64,000 nucleotides of DNA from contig CAMVIT010000008.1 of NCBI GenBank assembly GCA_947167635.1, forward strand, positions 1-64,000, read 5' to 3'. The notes under the pieces are model-generated. The model saw only the letters and a list, made by a program, of their open reading frames with translations. It did not search any database and had not been told where the DNA came from. The stretch is from F23-D06 sp947167635. Lineage in GTDB: Bacteria > Bacteroidota > Bacteroidia > Bacteroidales > WCHB1-69. Numbering within the stretch: position 1 is the first letter of the stretch; each line of letters opens with the position of its first letter. Of this stretch, positions 18,279 through 27,755 are shown piece after piece. Position numbers and translations under genes: made by a program.

Positions 18279-19316
18279 ATGAAACGAATACTCATCTTGA
18301 TAGGCTGTCTCTTCGCCATCTCATTGTATGGCCAGGACACCGCGAACATTAACAAGACCGATGCCCAGGGCAGAAAACAGGGCGTATGGAAAAAATATGA
18401 GAAGGGCAAACTGGTCTATGAAGGCCAGTTCAAGGACAATGTGCCCTACGGCACCTTCCAGTATTACCATGCCAACGGCAAGCTCAAGAGCACCACTGAG
18501 TTTGTGCAAGGCGTTCACAAAGTGAAGACGGTCATCTATCATGAAAACGGCCATAAGGCATCCGAAGGCGTTTTCATAGACCAAAAGAAAGACGGTGTTT
18601 GGCGTTATTATGCCAACAATGACCAGCTGATCACAGTGGAGGAGTATGTGCAGGGCAAGCGCTCTGGCACATGGCAGGTCTTTTCCAAGGAGACCGGCAA
18701 TTTGTTGGAAGAGACGCACTATTTGAACGACCGGCTCAATGGTGTCTATAAAACTTTTTACACGGACGGGACGGTGAGCCTGGAGGAGAACTATCTGGAA
18801 GGCAAGCGCAATGGACGTTCCACCGCCTATTTCCCCAAGGGGAAGATTTCTGTCACAGGAGATTATCTGAAGGGTAAGCGCATTGGAAGTTGGGAATTTT
18901 ACGATGCGAGCGGCAAACACAGATCCACGATGGAGTATGCAGAAAACGGCACGTCCAAGACATACGTTTATTTGTACAACAATGGATATGGCCAGAAAAT
19001 AAACCAAGACATTATCGCCTATTTTCTCAAGTCGGGGGAGAAGGCGGTGGCGGTCCTGCGCGATGGCAAACGGTTGCCGATGAGCGAGTCGTTGGAGGAG
19101 ATCGCCATCTGGGCCGACTTCATGGTTTTCACTCGCATTGCGCCCAGCGTGATTGCTGCCACCGATGCCATTGTGGGCTACAAGGAGGTGGAGGGCGCCG
19201 CCAATGATGCCATCATCATCAAGCTAAAACCCTCGCCGGGCGAAGATATCTACTCCGAGGGCGATGAGGCCAAGATGGTCAAAGCCCTTTTTAACACTGA
19301 GAAACCAAAAGAATAA
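18279..19316 (+). CDS. Exported MORN-like repeat protein (YwqK type)
   Basis: 345 residues with a signal peptide (MKRILILIGCLFAISLYGQ). From about residue 30 to 225 there are eight or so repeats of the type GxWxxYxxxGxLxxExxYxxGxxxG (for example KQGVWKKYEKGKLVYEGQFK, GTWQVFSKETGNLLEETHYL, NGRSTAYFPKGKISVTGDYL). These are the MORN_2 variants found in proteins labelled YwqK-type, although no toxin partner is present here. The last 120 residues have no recognised domain. Starts 9 bases after glgB. Role unknown, possibly a periplasmic or outer-membrane scaffold. Confidence 0.75.
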   Translation: MKRILILIGCLFAISLYGQDTANINKTDAQGRKQGVWKKYEKGKLVYEGQFKDNVPYGTFQYYHANGKLKSTTEFVQGVHKVKTVIYHENGHKASEGVFIDQKKDGVWRYYANNDQLITVEEYVQGKRSGTWQVFSKETGNLLEETHYLNDRLNGVYKTFYTDGTVSLEENYLEGKRNGRSTAYFPKGKISVTGDYLKGKRIGSWEFYDASGKHRSTMEYAENGTSKTYVYLYNNGYGQKINQDIIAYFLKSGEKAVAVLRDGKRLPMSESLEEIAIWADFMVFTRIAPSVIAATDAIVGYKEVEGAANDAIIIKLKPSPGEDIYSEGDEAKMVKALFNTEKPKE

Positions 19317-19350
19317 CCAATCATCGGCGTGATGCCGAAAAAACTGTTTT

Positions 19351-20430
19351 ATGAAGAAGATTGTTGCACTTTTCGGGGCAATAGTATTGTCCATGTCTGT
19401 CTTTGCACAGACAGAATATACGTTCACGACCTATCGCAATGTGGTGAACAACGGCTATGATTTCTGGATCTCCACACCGGATGATTATGCGGTGAAAAAG
19501 AGTGAGATGCCCGTTATACTGTTCCTTCACGGGCACAGCCTCTGCGGTACCGACCTGAACCGTGTGCGCAAGTACGGCTGCTTGGATGCCATCTCGATGG
19601 GGCGCGACATCGACGCCTTGATCATCGCCCCGCAGAACCCCGGCGGCCCATGGAACCCTGACAAGCTGATGAATGTGCTGAATTGGGTGAAGGCTCGTTT
19701 CGAGATGGACACCGACCGCGTCTATGTCATCGGCATGAGCCAGGGCGGTTATGGCACCTTCGACCTCGTGTCGGCCTATCCCGAGCCGTTCGCGGCTGCC
19801 ATGGCCCTCTGCGGCGGAAAGTCAAGAGGCGATGTGTGTGGACTCAATACATTGCCGTTCTGGATTTTACATGGCACTGCCGACAACGCCGTGCCCCTCA
19901 GCCAGTCGCAGATTGTCGTGGATGCCATGAAAAAGTGCGGCTCCACGCATCTGCTTCGTTTTGACAAACTCAACGGGTACAATCATTCTCAATTGGCCAA
20001 AGTGTTCTATGTGTCGGAAACTTACGAATGGCTGCTGAGTCACAACCGTAAGGTGAAGAAAGTCAACAAGGATGTGAAAATCACGACGGAAACGCTGAGC
20101 AAGGCCTATCAGGACATTGACAGAAATTCCAACAAAATCATTGTGCGCGACAATGGCCGCAATGTGCCCGATCCGATGGAGGGTAGGGGGGAGACCGTGA
20201 CCGCCCAGGACTCATTGGCGAAGATTGCGAACGAGGTGGTGCAGCCCGCGCCCAAGGCCAAGCCCGCTCCTGCTCCGGCCAAGAAGCCGACCGTTCATGT
20301 TGTCAAGAAGGGCGACACACTTTCGGCTATCGCCCGCAAATACCACACGACTGTGGCAAAGTTGTGCAAAATCAACCATATCAAGGAGACGAGCATCCTT
20401 TCGTTGGGCCAGCGCATCAAGGTGCGGTAG
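19351..20430 (+). CDS. Exported alpha/beta hydrolase with C-terminal LysM domain
   Basis: 359 residues. A signal peptide ends near VFAQTEY. The alpha/beta hydrolase domain (about 22-235) resembles feruloyl esterase/poly-hydroxybutyrate depolymerase-type phospholipase-carboxylesterases: VILFLHGHSLCGTDLN (oxyanion loop), nucleophile serine in YVIGMSQGGYGTF, DNAVPLSQSQ (acid) and NGYNHSQL (histidine). After a lysine/alanine/proline-rich linker, residues 313-359 are one LysM domain (VHVVKKGDTLSAIARKY), which binds peptidoglycan or chitin-like glycans. The substrate is unknown; LysM suggests cell-wall attachment. The 3' end overlaps the convergent EamA gene by 14 bases. Confidence 0.82.
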   Translation: MKKIVALFGAIVLSMSVFAQTEYTFTTYRNVVNNGYDFWISTPDDYAVKKSEMPVILFLHGHSLCGTDLNRVRKYGCLDAISMGRDIDALIIAPQNPGGPWNPDKLMNVLNWVKARFEMDTDRVYVIGMSQGGYGTFDLVSAYPEPFAAAMALCGGKSRGDVCGLNTLPFWILHGTADNAVPLSQSQIVVDAMKKCGSTHLLRFDKLNGYNHSQLAKVFYVSETYEWLLSHNRKVKKVNKDVKITTETLSKAYQDIDRNSNKIIVRDNGRNVPDPMEGRGETVTAQDSLAKIANEVVQPAPKAKPAPAPAKKPTVHVVKKGDTLSAIARKYHTTVAKLCKINHIKETSILSLGQRIKVR

Positions 20431-21316
20431 TCGTTTTCCGCAATTGGCTGAGCACCACACCGGCAATTACAATGAAAATACCGAGGATCTTCCGGGAGGT
20501 CAGCGCCTCCTGTCCCAACATGGCGGCCCCGCAGATGGTGACGATGGGGATGGCGTTGGTGAACACCGTCAGTTTGGTGATGGAAATCTGCTTCGCGGCG
20601 TAGGAATAAAGCATGTAGGCTCCGGCGGAACAGAGCACGGCCAAACAGACCAGGCAGAAGATCGCGTTGGCACTCCAGATGATTTCGCCCCATTGACGGA
20701 GGTCGAAGATGCACACAAACGGCAAATAGAAAGGAATGGCCAGAAGGTTCTGGTAGGTGGTGATGGTGATAGGACTGTATTCTTTGACCAAGCGTGCAAG
20801 CAGCACACTGTAACCGCATGCTGCCAACAGCGCCAATAAAAGCCAGAGCAATCCCTTGACGTTGAATATGATGTTGCTGTCCGGCCCGAAAGTCATGACG
20901 GCAATGCCGAAAATGGATATGACGGCACCCAACAACAGTCTCCAGGATAACGGTTCGTTTTCGGCGAAATACATCGTGACAGACACGACAATGGGGATGA
21001 GCGCGATGATGACCGATGCAAAGGAGGGAGAAACCTGTTGCAAACCGAAATCCTCACCGATAAAATAGAGGAAGGGCTCGAAAAAGGCCAACCACAGAAA
21101 TTTCTTCCAGTCGCCTTTGCGCACCTTCTCCAGTTTACCTTGTATTTTGAAAAGGGTGACAAAAATGACGGAGGCGAGGAAGAGTCGGAAAAAAACGATG
21201 GTGAAGACGGGGAAGCCGGCGTTGAGCAGCTGTTTGCTCCATACAAAGCTGAATCCCCAAAAGAGCATGGAAAAAGAGATGGCAATATAGCCCTTGAGTG
21301 TTTTGTCTTGAGTCAT
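20417..21316 (-). CDS. EamA/DMT family transporter (10 TM)
   Basis: 299 residues with ten predicted helices and two EamA repeats (FSMLFWGFSFVWSKQLL at the start, GAYMLYSYAAKQISITKLTV in the second half). Member of the drug/metabolite transporter superfamily; substrate not predictable. The gene starts 12 bases after the stop of the ketosynthase-like gene at 21329-22003, so the two are probably co-transcribed from the promoter at 22104-22111. The 3' end overlaps the convergent hydrolase gene. Confidence 0.87.
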   Translation of the reverse strand: MTQDKTLKGYIAISFSMLFWGFSFVWSKQLLNAGFPVFTIVFFRLFLASVIFVTLFKIQGKLEKVRKGDWKKFLWLAFFEPFLYFIGEDFGLQQVSPSFASVIIALIPIVVSVTMYFAENEPLSWRLLLGAVISIFGIAVMTFGPDSNIIFNVKGLLWLLLALLAACGYSVLLARLVKEYSPITITTYQNLLAIPFYLPFVCIFDLRQWGEIIWSANAIFCLVCLAVLCSAGAYMLYSYAAKQISITKLTVFTNAIPIVTICGAAMLGQEALTSRKILGIFIVIAGVVLSQLRKTTTAP

Positions 21317-21328
21317 GGAGTGCGGGAA

Positions 21329-22003
21329 TTAAAAGACGGGTTCGGGTAGAGTGCCCTCATCGGAATGCTCGAGAGTCAAGACGGCAGCAGTGGCAACTTC
21401 GGCAAGTTGCAACGGATGGGCTTGGTCTGTTTCGATGCGTTCAGCCTGTTTGTTGTCTTGAATGTTTACTTTAGATTCTGAGTTTATATTACTGTAAACC
21501 ACAATGATGTATTTGTATTTGCCATCCTTGAGCAATCGCTCGGCTTCGGCGTTTGCGGAATGGCCATGGATGTTGGTGTCGCTTATCAGGATGGGGGTGT
21601 TGGAGTTGTCGAAGAACTCGACGACCGTTTGTGCCACCTCGTCCAGATGGGGGGTGTCGTGGGATATGATGAAGACGGCATTGTCGCGGAAGGGGGCGAT
21701 GTTGGCCTCCTCGATGGCTTGGTTGGCGGCCACGATGAGCGCCATCTCGGTGCGGGTGTAGCCATCGCTCCCGAACTCGGTCAGCGCCTCGAAGGAGTTG
21801 CGAAGATGGGTGTCGTCCACCTTGACGAGGTGGTCGAAATCAACGCCCGCAAGCTTGTTGTCCTGACGAGCCTGGGCCCATTCGCTCATGGCTTTGCAGG
21901 CGGCATCGGCATTGAATCCCGTCGGGGTGACACCTCCCCGTCCGATGAGGATGGCCTGGGATTGCGGCGGGGTTTTGCGGCCGGTATCTTTATGTTTTGT
22001 CAT
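21329..22003 (-). CDS. Uncharacterised 224-residue protein resembling the N-terminal half of a beta-ketoacyl synthase
   Basis: Residues 17-35 (AILIGRGGVTPTGFNADAA) and 85-115 (TRTEMALIVAANQAIEEANI, then DNAVFIISHD) resemble the first beta strand and the helix before the active site in thiolase-fold ketosynthases. The family's catalytic cysteine segment and second half are absent, and the whole protein contains a single cysteine (position 31), which is not in an active-site context. It may be a structural, chain-length-factor-like remnant or an unrelated protein. No signal peptide. It is first in a probable two-gene unit with the EamA transporter. The homology is my judgement from sequence pattern only. 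Confidence 0.5.
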   Translation of the reverse strand: MTKHKDTGRKTPPQSQAILIGRGGVTPTGFNADAACKAMSEWAQARQDNKLAGVDFDHLVKVDDTHLRNSFEALTEFGSDGYTRTEMALIVAANQAIEEANIAPFRDNAVFIISHDTPHLDEVAQTVVEFFDNSNTPILISDTNIHGHSANAEAERLLKDGKYKYIIVVYSNINSESKVNIQDNKQAERIETDQAHPLQLAEVATAAVLTLEHSDEGTLPEPVF

Positions 22004-22103
22004 TTTCGTGTGGTGTGTTATAAGTAATCTGCTTTAGTATGTTATTGTTTTTCAAAATTTTACTTTAAATAATAAAATGATTTCCTGAAAAAATTCAAGG
22101 ATG

Positions 22104-22111
22104 CAAAAATA
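22104..22111 (-). promoter_or_regulatory. Bacteroidetes-type -7 box for the ketosynthase-like/EamA unit
   Basis: TATTTTTG on the minus strand followed by C, about 100 bases before the ATG at 22003. Confidence 0.45.
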
Positions 22112-22176
22112 AAAAAAGGGAATTATATACTTGATGGCACAAATCAGATTTTCTTCATCTTTTTTTTATTTGGGCG

Positions 22177-22650
22177 TGCCGGCGCGGCGGCGGAAATTAC
22201 GTCACATCTTCATACGCAATCCAATGCCGCCGCGCCGTCGGGCTTTCCGCTCTAATGATTTTGGCTTAGAAGCCACCACCATTCCGTGAGACGCGAAGCG
22301 TCAAGCGGCACCTCCATCTCGCCAGGGAACGCATTCCCGCCAAAATCATTCCCGCTTCAATCCCTCACGCAGGCTCGTCGAACCCCACACCCGTTTCGCG
22401 GCGAGCAACGCACAACCTCGTCTCAAACTTCTCCCGCGCCGCGATTTTCCCGCGCACGCATCCCTCCCAGGGGTTGCAGCGCTCGTTCCTCACGCTTTAA
22501 CCCCTGGCTACCAAGCTCTTGCCCCTTACGGGGCTGCTCAAGGAAAACTATAAACTATTATCTCTTAACTCTAAACTATTAACGTTGTCCCGGTAGGGAC
22601 AAAAGCTCGGTAGAAACGGGGGCGTATGCAGCCCACCCGCGGTGCGGGAC
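22177..22650. repeat. Cluster of palindromes in a 1.1-kb gene-free region
   Basis: The stretch 22004-23088 has no supportable gene. Within it are several hairpins: CGGCGCGGCGGC (22180-22191) with GCCGCCGCGCCG (22226-22237); CCAGGGGTT (22467-22475) with AACCCCTGG (22499-22507); GCCCC/GGGGC near 22520-22534; GTCCC/GGGAC (22587-22600); CCCGC/GCGGG (22636-22648). Two short open frames here (98 and 83 codons) have low-complexity composition and no family pattern. The layout resembles mosaic palindromic intergenic elements rather than coding DNA. Confidence 0.6.
22508..22560 (+). repeat. Dispersed intergenic hairpin repeat, copy 1
   Basis: Begins CTACCAAGCTCTTGCCCC, has a short loop, then GGGGCTGCTCAAGGAAAACT and AT-rich sequence. 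The same element recurs at 37444-37496 and 46714-46760. The GCCCC/GGGGC stem is kept in all three while the loop differs (TTA, TGCC-type, TA), which suggests that the hairpin matters or that the unit spreads. Confidence 0.65.
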
Positions 22651-22985
22651 ACAGATGCGCAGACGGAGATATGCTTCTCACCGCGGAATGGTGGAGGCAA
22701 CCGAAGACGGGGAGACGGCCTGTTATTGCAATTCGTCTCCATGATTTATCTCCACCGCATCCATGGCCTCGTGTCTCCTTTTCGCGGCATCCAAGAAGCA
22801 TAAAACTTGCTCACCGCGAAAGGGAGGCGTTGGAAAAGTGTATTGTTTATCCCGGCCCGGTGCCATCATGTATATAACTGTCTAAAAAATAGAAAATGAC
22901 AGAAGGGGCCGGAAAACAGGATATAAGCGCATCTGGCAAAGTATGGGGGAGGTTAGAAAAAAACTGTGTGTTTCAAAAAAAAGGT

Positions 22986-22993
22986 TACTTTTG
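22986..22993 (+). promoter_or_regulatory. Bacteroidetes-type -7 box for the 1534-residue secreted protein
   Basis: TACTTTTG followed by C, giving a leader of roughly 85-90 bases before ATG 23089. No consensus -33 box was found at the expected distance. Confidence 0.5.
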
Positions 22994-23088
22994 CACTCTT
23001 TATCAAAAGTTGCATAAGTAATCTGTTTTGCTATGCATCTTTTTGAAAAAGAGATGTTTAATTCGATAATTCATAAATAAACACAAAT

Positions 23089-26000
23089 ATGACAATGAAA
23101 AGATTACCCAACATCGAAAAATTCAAGGGCTTATTAGCCGTTCTTTGTTTATTGCTCTGCACCCTGGGCACAGTCCAGGCTGAAAAGGGATGGCAATTAG
23201 TCACCAGCACCAGTTCCCTGAGTGCAGGCGACAGTGTCATCATCGTCGCTGCTGACTACGACTACGCGCTCAGCACGACCCAGCAATCCAACAATCGTGC
23301 GGCCACGGCCATCACCAAGAGCGGCGACATCGCCGTCATCACCAGTGACGTGCAGATCCTGACCCTGGAGGCTGGTGTCTCCGCGGGCACCTTCGCCTTC
23401 CAGACCGGCACGGGATACCTCTACGCAGCCGGCACAACCAGCGGCAACTATCTCCGCACCAAGGCCACTTTGGACAGCCGCGGTTCGTTTCTCATCACCA
23501 TCGGCGCCAACGGTGAGACCACCGTGGTGGCACAGACCACGGAGACGGACAGGACGCACATGCGTTTCAACGAGAGCAACAACCCGAAGATCTTCAGTTG
23601 CTACACCAGCGGCAGTTCCGTTTCCAACCTTGTCGCCATTTATAAATATGTGGAATTAGGGGCTATGACCGTAGCCACGCCCACCTTCTCCGTCCCTGCC
23701 GGGATGTACACCACCCCGCAAACGGTGGGCATCAGCTGCGCCACAGCCGGGGCCACGATTCTCTACACCACCGATAACAGCAACCCGGCTGTCAACGGCC
23801 AGGTGTACAGCTCTCCTCTGACGATTTCCAGCACCACCACAGTCAAGGCTATTGCTGTGGCAGGCAGCGACACCAGCTTCCAGGCCTCCGCGACCTACAC
23901 CTTCCCGGCCACTGTGGCCAACATCGCTGCTTTCAAGGCTCAGACGGACAACAACCCTCCCTACTATTTCAGTAATGATGTCACCTACGTCTTCAAGCAA
24001 GGTGCCTACACCTATGTGAAAGACGCCACCGGAGGATTGCTCCTTTATGCCGGCCAAATCACGACATCCTATCAAGAGGGCGACCAAATCAGCGGTCTCA
24101 TGGGCACACGCTCTGTCTATAACGGCCAAATCGAGCTGACCCCGACGGTGAACACCCCCGTGGCAACCTCCAATACGGGTGCGGTTGCGCCCGTTGTGGT
24201 GACGATGGCTGACCTCTTGGCCAACTACAGCCAATATGACGCACAGCTCATCACCCTGCAAGGCGTGACATTGCCCAATGGATTTTCTGGCAGCACCACT
24301 GCCATTACACAAGGCGGCAACACCTGTGACATTTATAACCGTTTTGCTTTGGACACTATTTTGCCTGCCGGTACTGTGACCGACGTGACGGGCTTCGCTG
24401 CCATTTACAACAGCACCATCCAAATTTATCCGCGCTACAACTCTGATTTGGCAACAGCCACGCCTCCCGTGCCGCAGCCCACCCTCACCATTGTGAGCCC
24501 TGCCGACGGCAGCAACTACTCCACTTTGGACACGATGCATGTGGTGCTGAACATAGAGAACTTCACGCTCGGCACCGACGGTTTGCTCAAGGTTGAATCC
24601 AGCATTCTGTCCGCCCTCAACATGCCGAGTCCGTTCTATTTCAACGCCATCACCTGGGCCGCCTTCCAGAATCAGGTGCTGAGTCCGCTGCCGGCGGGCT
24701 CGTTCAGCGCCACGGTCTCCTTGGTGGGGCTGGACTCACTTCCTTTGACACCTGATGTCAGCGCTACCACCGACTTTACCGTCACGGCTCCCGTGCTGCC
24801 CACCCCGACCATCACTGTCACCGGTGATGTTGCCGGCCCGGACACATACTATTTCACGGCAAACGTGACCTTGGCTGTGTCCGAACCCGGTGCTGAAATC
24901 CGTTACACTACGGATGGCACCACTCCGACAGCAACGTCCACGCTCTACACGGCGCCCTTCAATGTGACCACGACCTCTGCCGTCAAGGCCATCGCCCTGA
25001 AGACGAACTACGCCAACAGCGCCGTGGCCGAGCAGAGCATCACCATCGCCATCCCGGTGGTCGCCACGCCCACCCTCACGCCGGGCACGGGTATTTACGC
25101 CGACAGTGTTGTCGTGACGATGGCCTGCGCCACCACGGGCGCCCAGATCCGCTACACTACGGATGGCACGGAACCGACGGCTGCTGGCACGCTTTATACG
25201 GCTCCAATCACATTGACCGCCAACACGACGCTCAAAGCCAAGGCTTTCAAGGCGAACTGGACGACCAGTGAGACGGTCATAGCCACCTACACCATTGCCC
25301 ACGAGCCGGCATTGGCTGTCACGCCGGGTGCGTTGAACTTTAACAGCACAACCTTGACGGGTGTGATTGATGTCACCTCCGCCTTCCTCACCAGTCCCGT
25401 CGCGGTGACGTGCAACAACACGCATTTCACGCTCTCCACGGCCTCCATTCCGGCAAGCAGCACGTCCGCACAGGTTACGGTGACGTTTGACGGCACCGAA
25501 CCCGCCACGGGCATCGTTACCTTCAGCAGCGACACCCTGACCGCACAGGTCTCCTTGACCGCCACGGCCACATTACCCATGCCGGTCATCACTCCCGCAT
25601 CAGGCACTTCTGACACGATGATTGTTGTCACGATGAATTGTACCAACAGCAACGCCGGCATCTATTACACCACTGACGGCACTGCACCCACGGCCGCTGC
25701 CACTCTGTACACGGCTCCTGTTGTGCTGAACACGCCAGGTTCCCACACAGTCAAGGCCATTGCCATCCTGAACGGTTGGGACAACAGTGATGTGGCCACC
25801 GCCACCTATACCATCACCGTGCCGGAACCGCCCGCCCCGGTCTATAACGACACTGTCATCTATTACACCAGTTTCGATTCCACGCAGCAGTTTGTCGCTG
25901 GAAGCGTTTACGACAACGATGTCGTGGCCTTCTCCGGTCCGATTGGCCAGCAGTGGGGTACCATCCACGGCAACCCGAGCACTGTCAGCGCCATCAGCGG

Positions 26001-27693
26001 CGACCAGTCGATGCAGATGCGTTATTACACCAATGCCTCACACGGCGGCCATATTGGTTACACTTACACCAATTTCGACCTCAACGATGTCACCCGTGTC
26101 ACCTTCTCCGCCAAGAGCACAAACGGTCTCAATGTGGCCGTTTCCTATTCCAACGATGGTGGCAACACATTTATCAACGAGCAGATTATCACATTGACCA
26201 CAGCTGCGCAGACCTACTCATACGCGGTCAGCGACTCCGGCGAGAATGCCGCCTTCGTGCGCCTGCGCTTCGCTGTCTCCCTGCCCACTCCCGCTCCCAC
26301 GAGCACATCCAGAGTCTATCTTGACAGCCTGACTGTCTTTGGCATCCCCGGCATTGTTCACAACAATGTGGCCACGCCGGAAATCACCCCTGCCAGCGGA
26401 TTTGTGTATGCCGCATCTCAAACGGTGACTATCACCTGCGCCACGGCTGGTGCAAGCATCTACTACACCACGGACGGCAGCATTCCGACACAAAACTCCA
26501 CGCTCTACACTGAACCTTTCACCATCGATAGCAATGTCACTATCAAGGCCAAGGCCTTCAAGGCGGGCGATGTGCCCAGCATGGTGGCCACCGCTACTTA
26601 CGAGTTCCCTGTCACTGTGGCCAACATCGCCGCCTTCAAGGCTGCCAACACCGCCACCAACAGCACCGTTTACAAGATTGACGGTGATGTGACCTTCGTT
26701 TTCAAGAATGGCAGCAACATCTATGTGCAGGACAATACTGCTGGATTGTTGGTGTACGACAACCAGGGCATCATTACGGGCAGCTATGTGGAGGGTGACG
26801 TCATCAGCGGCGGCATCTTCGGCAGCCACACGCTTTACAACGGCTTGGTGGAAATGGTTCCCACCCATGACTGGGCCGTTTCCACACAGAACACCGGCAC
26901 AGTTTCCCCGGTGACCGCCAGCGTTGAAGACATCGCAGCCTTCTACTATCAGTATGAGTCCAAGTTGGTCACCCTTGCAGGCGTGACGTTCCCCACCGGC
27001 GGCCAGTTCACCACGGCCAGCGCCACGAACCTCGACATCGAGCAGAACGGCGAGACCATGCAGGTGCGCAACACCCATAAGACCCTTGACATGACCATTC
27101 CTGCCGGCAGTGTCGCCGATGTGACTGGTTTTGTGCTTCAATACAACGGTACCTATCAAATCGCCCCGCGCGACAACAACGACATCACCTTGCAGTCCAT
27201 GGAGACGGTTGCCGACCCGGTCATTGATATCCAACCGCTCACCAACAACATGTCTGCCATTACCATCACGTGTGCCACGGATGGGGCAACCATTCACTAC
27301 ACTTTCGATGGCACCGACCCCGACGAGAACTCTCCCGTTTATACGGATGTCCTTTCCCAGGAGGGTGTTTTCACCATCAAGGCCATCGCCATGAAGGAGG
27401 GCATGAACAACAGTAATGTGGTCATCGCCACCAATAGCGGCATTTGCGACCGCGAGCTGGCTGGCACGATTTCGGTCTATCCGAACCCTGCCACCGACAA
27501 GGTGACCCTCAGCAGCGAACGCTATACCATGGACAAAGTGGCCGTTTACGATATCTTCGGACAACAAGTCCGCACTTTCAACGTGAATGACCTGACTCAA
27601 GACATTGACTTGTCTCAATTGCGTCCGGGCACCTATTTCCTGTATATATCGACAGCCAACGGTGTTGCGGTGCAGAAGGTGGTGAAAAAATAA
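23089..27693 (+). CDS. Large secreted multi-repeat protein with T9SS type A sorting domain
   Basis: 1534 residues, with ATG at 23089 and an alternative two codons later. A signal peptide ends near VQAEKG. A beta-rich N-terminal domain (32-190) is followed by repeated chitobiase C-terminal-like units marked by YTTDG or a close variant (starting near residues 191, 571, 658, 831, 1095 and 1375) and by two copies of an OB-like domain beginning VANIAAFKA (near 277 and 1178). The last 70 residues are a type A sorting signal: SVYPNPATDKVTLSS, VAVYDIFGQQV, LRPGTYFLYIS, ending VVKK. It should be exported by T9SS and attached to the surface or released. No catalytic domain is recognised; a binding or adhesive role is likely. 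It is followed by its own terminator. Confidence 0.87.
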   Translation: MTMKRLPNIEKFKGLLAVLCLLLCTLGTVQAEKGWQLVTSTSSLSAGDSVIIVAADYDYALSTTQQSNNRAATAITKSGDIAVITSDVQILTLEAGVSAGTFAFQTGTGYLYAAGTTSGNYLRTKATLDSRGSFLITIGANGETTVVAQTTETDRTHMRFNESNNPKIFSCYTSGSSVSNLVAIYKYVELGAMTVATPTFSVPAGMYTTPQTVGISCATAGATILYTTDNSNPAVNGQVYSSPLTISSTTTVKAIAVAGSDTSFQASATYTFPATVANIAAFKAQTDNNPPYYFSNDVTYVFKQGAYTYVKDATGGLLLYAGQITTSYQEGDQISGLMGTRSVYNGQIELTPTVNTPVATSNTGAVAPVVVTMADLLANYSQYDAQLITLQGVTLPNGFSGSTTAITQGGNTCDIYNRFALDTILPAGTVTDVTGFAAIYNSTIQIYPRYNSDLATATPPVPQPTLTIVSPADGSNYSTLDTMHVVLNIENFTLGTDGLLKVESSILSALNMPSPFYFNAITWAAFQNQVLSPLPAGSFSATVSLVGLDSLPLTPDVSATTDFTVTAPVLPTPTITVTGDVAGPDTYYFTANVTLAVSEPGAEIRYTTDGTTPTATSTLYTAPFNVTTTSAVKAIALKTNYANSAVAEQSITIAIPVVATPTLTPGTGIYADSVVVTMACATTGAQIRYTTDGTEPTAAGTLYTAPITLTANTTLKAKAFKANWTTSETVIATYTIAHEPALAVTPGALNFNSTTLTGVIDVTSAFLTSPVAVTCNNTHFTLSTASIPASSTSAQVTVTFDGTEPATGIVTFSSDTLTAQVSLTATATLPMPVITPASGTSDTMIVVTMNCTNSNAGIYYTTDGTAPTAAATLYTAPVVLNTPGSHTVKAIAILNGWDNSDVATATYTITVPEPPAPVYNDTVIYYTSFDSTQQFVAGSVYDNDVVAFSGPIGQQWGTIHGNPSTVSAISGDQSMQMRYYTNASHGGHIGYTYTNFDLNDVTRVTFSAKSTNGLNVAVSYSNDGGNTFINEQIITLTTAAQTYSYAVSDSGENAAFVRLRFAVSLPTPAPTSTSRVYLDSLTVFGIPGIVHNNVATPEITPASGFVYAASQTVTITCATAGASIYYTTDGSIPTQNSTLYTEPFTIDSNVTIKAKAFKAGDVPSMVATATYEFPVTVANIAAFKAANTATNSTVYKIDGDVTFVFKNGSNIYVQDNTAGLLVYDNQGIITGSYVEGDVISGGIFGSHTLYNGLVEMVPTHDWAVSTQNTGTVSPVTASVEDIAAFYYQYESKLVTLAGVTFPTGGQFTTASATNLDIEQNGETMQVRNTHKTLDMTIPAGSVADVTGFVLQYNGTYQIAPRDNNDITLQSMETVADPVIDIQPLTNNMSAITITCATDGATIHYTFDGTDPDENSPVYTDVLSQEGVFTIKAIAMKEGMNNSNVVIATNSGICDRELAGTISVYPNPATDKVTLSSERYTMDKVAVYDIFGQQVRTFNVNDLTQDIDLSQLRPGTYFLYISTANGVAVQKVVKK

Positions 27694-27703
27694 TTACTCA
27701 ATG

Positions 27704-27732
27704 CGGGGACGTACGGAGGTGCGTCCCCGTTT
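27704..27732 (+). terminator. Hairpin terminator after the large secreted protein
   Basis: CGGGGACG (27704-27711) pairs with CGTCCCCG (27722-27729), followed by TTTGATT. The T-run is short. Confidence 0.65.
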
Positions 27733-27755
27733 GATTAAAACAGAAGATCAAGACT

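Noticed and set aside
18279..19316. Calling the MORN-like protein an antitoxin because of its YwqK-type label
   Set aside because: It has a signal peptide and no toxin gene beside it; the label reflects repeat similarity only.
22286..22877. Two short plus-strand open frames in the gene-free region
   Set aside because: Composition is low-complexity and both run through palindromic repeat units; no start context or family pattern.
23656..24540. Antisense open frames opposite the 1534-residue secreted protein, including 26218-27618
   Set aside because: They are shadows of repetitive GC-rich coding sequence; no signal peptide, motif or promoter.
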